A stretch of DNA of 64,000 bases from Sphingobacterium sp. lm-10 (GTDB lineage: Bacteria > Bacteroidota > Bacteroidia > Sphingobacteriales > Sphingobacteriaceae): assembly GCF_023554555.1 (NCBI RefSeq), contig NZ_JAMJWC010000002.1:806001-870000 (forward strand). Direction: 5' to 3'. The notes below the pieces were generated by a model. It saw only the letters and a program-made list of their open reading frames with translations, was not told the DNA's origin and ran no database searches. This document shows positions 63,168-64,000 of this stretch, piece by piece. Both the position numbers and the translations under genes were made by a program. The stretch's first letter is position 1; each line of letters starts with the position of its first letter.

Positions 63168-64000
63168 ATGAAGTTTTTAAACGCAGCAGCGTTCTTAATA
63201 AGTCTGTTGATTACGGGTATTGCATACGGGCAATTGCCTAATAAGGTAGGTAGTCTCATTTCGGTAGACCGTAGCGCTGCAAACCTATCCAACAGGCAGA
63301 GTCCGCATGCTGGATTAGTGTCGATAGTAGATAAGGAATCCTCGTTTTTTGTGCCTTCATCTGTGAATGCACTCAATTATCTCAACAATCGCCCAAATCT
63401 TCCAGATGTATTGAGCTGGGAACCAAATTTTGCGTTAGTATCGCGAAGTATGGATTGGGGTGTCACTTCTGGACCATTACAATACCAACGTACTGGCGCT
63501 ATTAAGCGCTATGGACAATATGTAACCATTTGGCGACGGGATAAAAAAGGTAATTGGCGGGTACACGTACGTGCTGAAGTAGAGAATTACGGTAAGCAAA
63601 AAGCGGCTGATTTGGAATACTTCGAACCAGACGATAAAGATTATTTGAAACACCGCTCCATGGTGCGCTTGAATCAACGTGAAGAGGTTGTTTTTCAGAC
63701 CGACAAACTTTTTTCCCACGTTCTGAAAGCAGATACACGTACGGGATATGAAGAATTCCTGGCGGACGATGTTCGTTATTATTTTCCTTGGCAGCCAGAA
63801 ATCATTGGTAGAAAAAATGTGATTTCGATGTTTACCAAAGAACGCATTGAAATCGATACCGAACCAGAACAGGTTGGTCGTGCCTATAGTGGTGAATTTG
63901 CGTATACCTCTGGCACAGCGACGGTAGGATTAAAAGATAAGGTAGTCAAATTCAATTATATCCGGGTTTGGCAATTAAAAAATGATTACCAGTGGAAGAT
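63168..64000 (+). CDS. exported protein with NTF2/SnoaL-like part (3' truncated by window)
   Basis: The gene starts at ATG 63168 and runs off the right edge (277 codons seen). A signal peptide (residues 5-21, ending AYGQ) is followed by a region with FVPSSVNALNYLNNRPNLP and GPLQYQRTGAIKRYGQYVTIWRRD, then a second, similar-sized region (FLADDVRYYFPWQPEIIG and RAYSGEFAYTSGTATVGL). The latter patterns look like nuclear-transport-factor-2/SnoaL domains. Function is unknown. Confidence 0.7.
   Translation, partial: MKFLNAAAFLISLLITGIAYGQLPNKVGSLISVDRSAANLSNRQSPHAGLVSIVDKESSFFVPSSVNALNYLNNRPNLPDVLSWEPNFALVSRSMDWGVTSGPLQYQRTGAIKRYGQYVTIWRRDKKGNWRVHVRAEVENYGKQKAADLEYFEPDDKDYLKHRSMVRLNQREEVVFQTDKLFSHVLKADTRTGYEEFLADDVRYYFPWQPEIIGRKNVISMFTKERIEIDTEPEQVGRAYSGEFAYTSGTATVGLKDKVVKFNYIRVWQLKNDYQWK

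Noticed and set aside
1..64000. Mobile elements, CRISPR arrays, tRNA or rRNA genes, prophage
   Set aside because: I looked in all spacers and found no direct-repeat arrays, terminal inverted repeats with transposase, tRNA cloverleaf pattern or phage gene.

Overview
The window is a chromosomal segment of a Bacteroidota bacterium, most likely of the Sphingobacteriaceae (Sphingobacterium/Pedobacter type). This rests on four things: the TAnnTTTG-type -7 boxes instead of sigma-70 -10/-35 pairs; lipoproteins with short lipoboxes; Bacteroidota-style versions of housekeeping proteins (long LspA, KMSKR-type IleRS, cysteine-poor L32 and TraR/DksA-like protein, subtilase with a long insertion); and bacillithiol synthesis (BshA). 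No rRNA, tRNA, insertion sequence, prophage or CRISPR array was seen. Species cannot be fixed from sequence reading alone.

Layout. 1-7.6 kb: an EVE-domain gene, then a leftward block of ileS, a TraR/DksA-like gene, lspA, an M28 peptidase, a dTDP-sugar reductase and a thioesterase. 7.8-11.5 kb: the one clearly accessory-looking island, a rightward copper/metal cassette (small Cys/His-rich secreted protein, HMA+DUF3347 protein, multicopper oxidase with an outer-membrane-barrel-like tail). 11.6-23 kb: iscA-type Fe-S carrier, glyA, an ECF sigma factor, nuoA-nuoB-purK-purE, ffh, a YugP-type protease, a Tat-exported TIM-barrel lipoprotein, bshA-pyrH-frr. 23.4-26.3 kb: an ABM-domain protein, luxS with a nucleosidase, arfB, an unknown lipoprotein. 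26.4-36.5 kb: exported hydrolases (S9 oligopeptidase, S8 subtilase, GH20 hexosaminidase with PA14, M28 peptidase) with a cyclophilin and a membrane protein. 36.6-45.4 kb: leftward tatC-rpiB, the lipid cluster yceD-rpmF-plsX-fabH-accB-accC, queH, recA, nth. 45.5-56 kb: mutS, trmN6-type methyltransferase, a phosphodiesterase, a MerR regulator, accD, the SRP RNA gene (not visible as an ORF), dprA, rsmG, a glycosyltransferase. 56.4-64 kb: rightward LEA-like lipoprotein, tgt, lptF/G, a DMT transporter, der, cysS and a truncated exported protein.

How it fits together. Fatty-acid initiation is nearly complete here (accB, accC, accD, fabH, plsX; accA not seen). The SRP is represented by both protein (ffh) and RNA. 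Queuosine synthesis is represented by queH and tgt, and the activated methyl cycle by luxS and a nucleosidase. DNA maintenance is represented by recA, nth, mutS and dprA. tatC occurs in the same window as a probable Tat substrate. Many gene ends carry long perfect hairpins, often shared by convergent genes.

I did not find a clearly undescribed multi-gene system; most of the window is core genome. The best leads are the barrel-tailed multicopper oxidase, the loss of zinc cysteines in several normally zinc-binding proteins (Tgt above all), a set of genes whose -7 box lies 3-7 bases from the start codon (probable leaderless mRNAs), the hairpin that contains the lspA promoter, and nuoAB fused into a purine operon.
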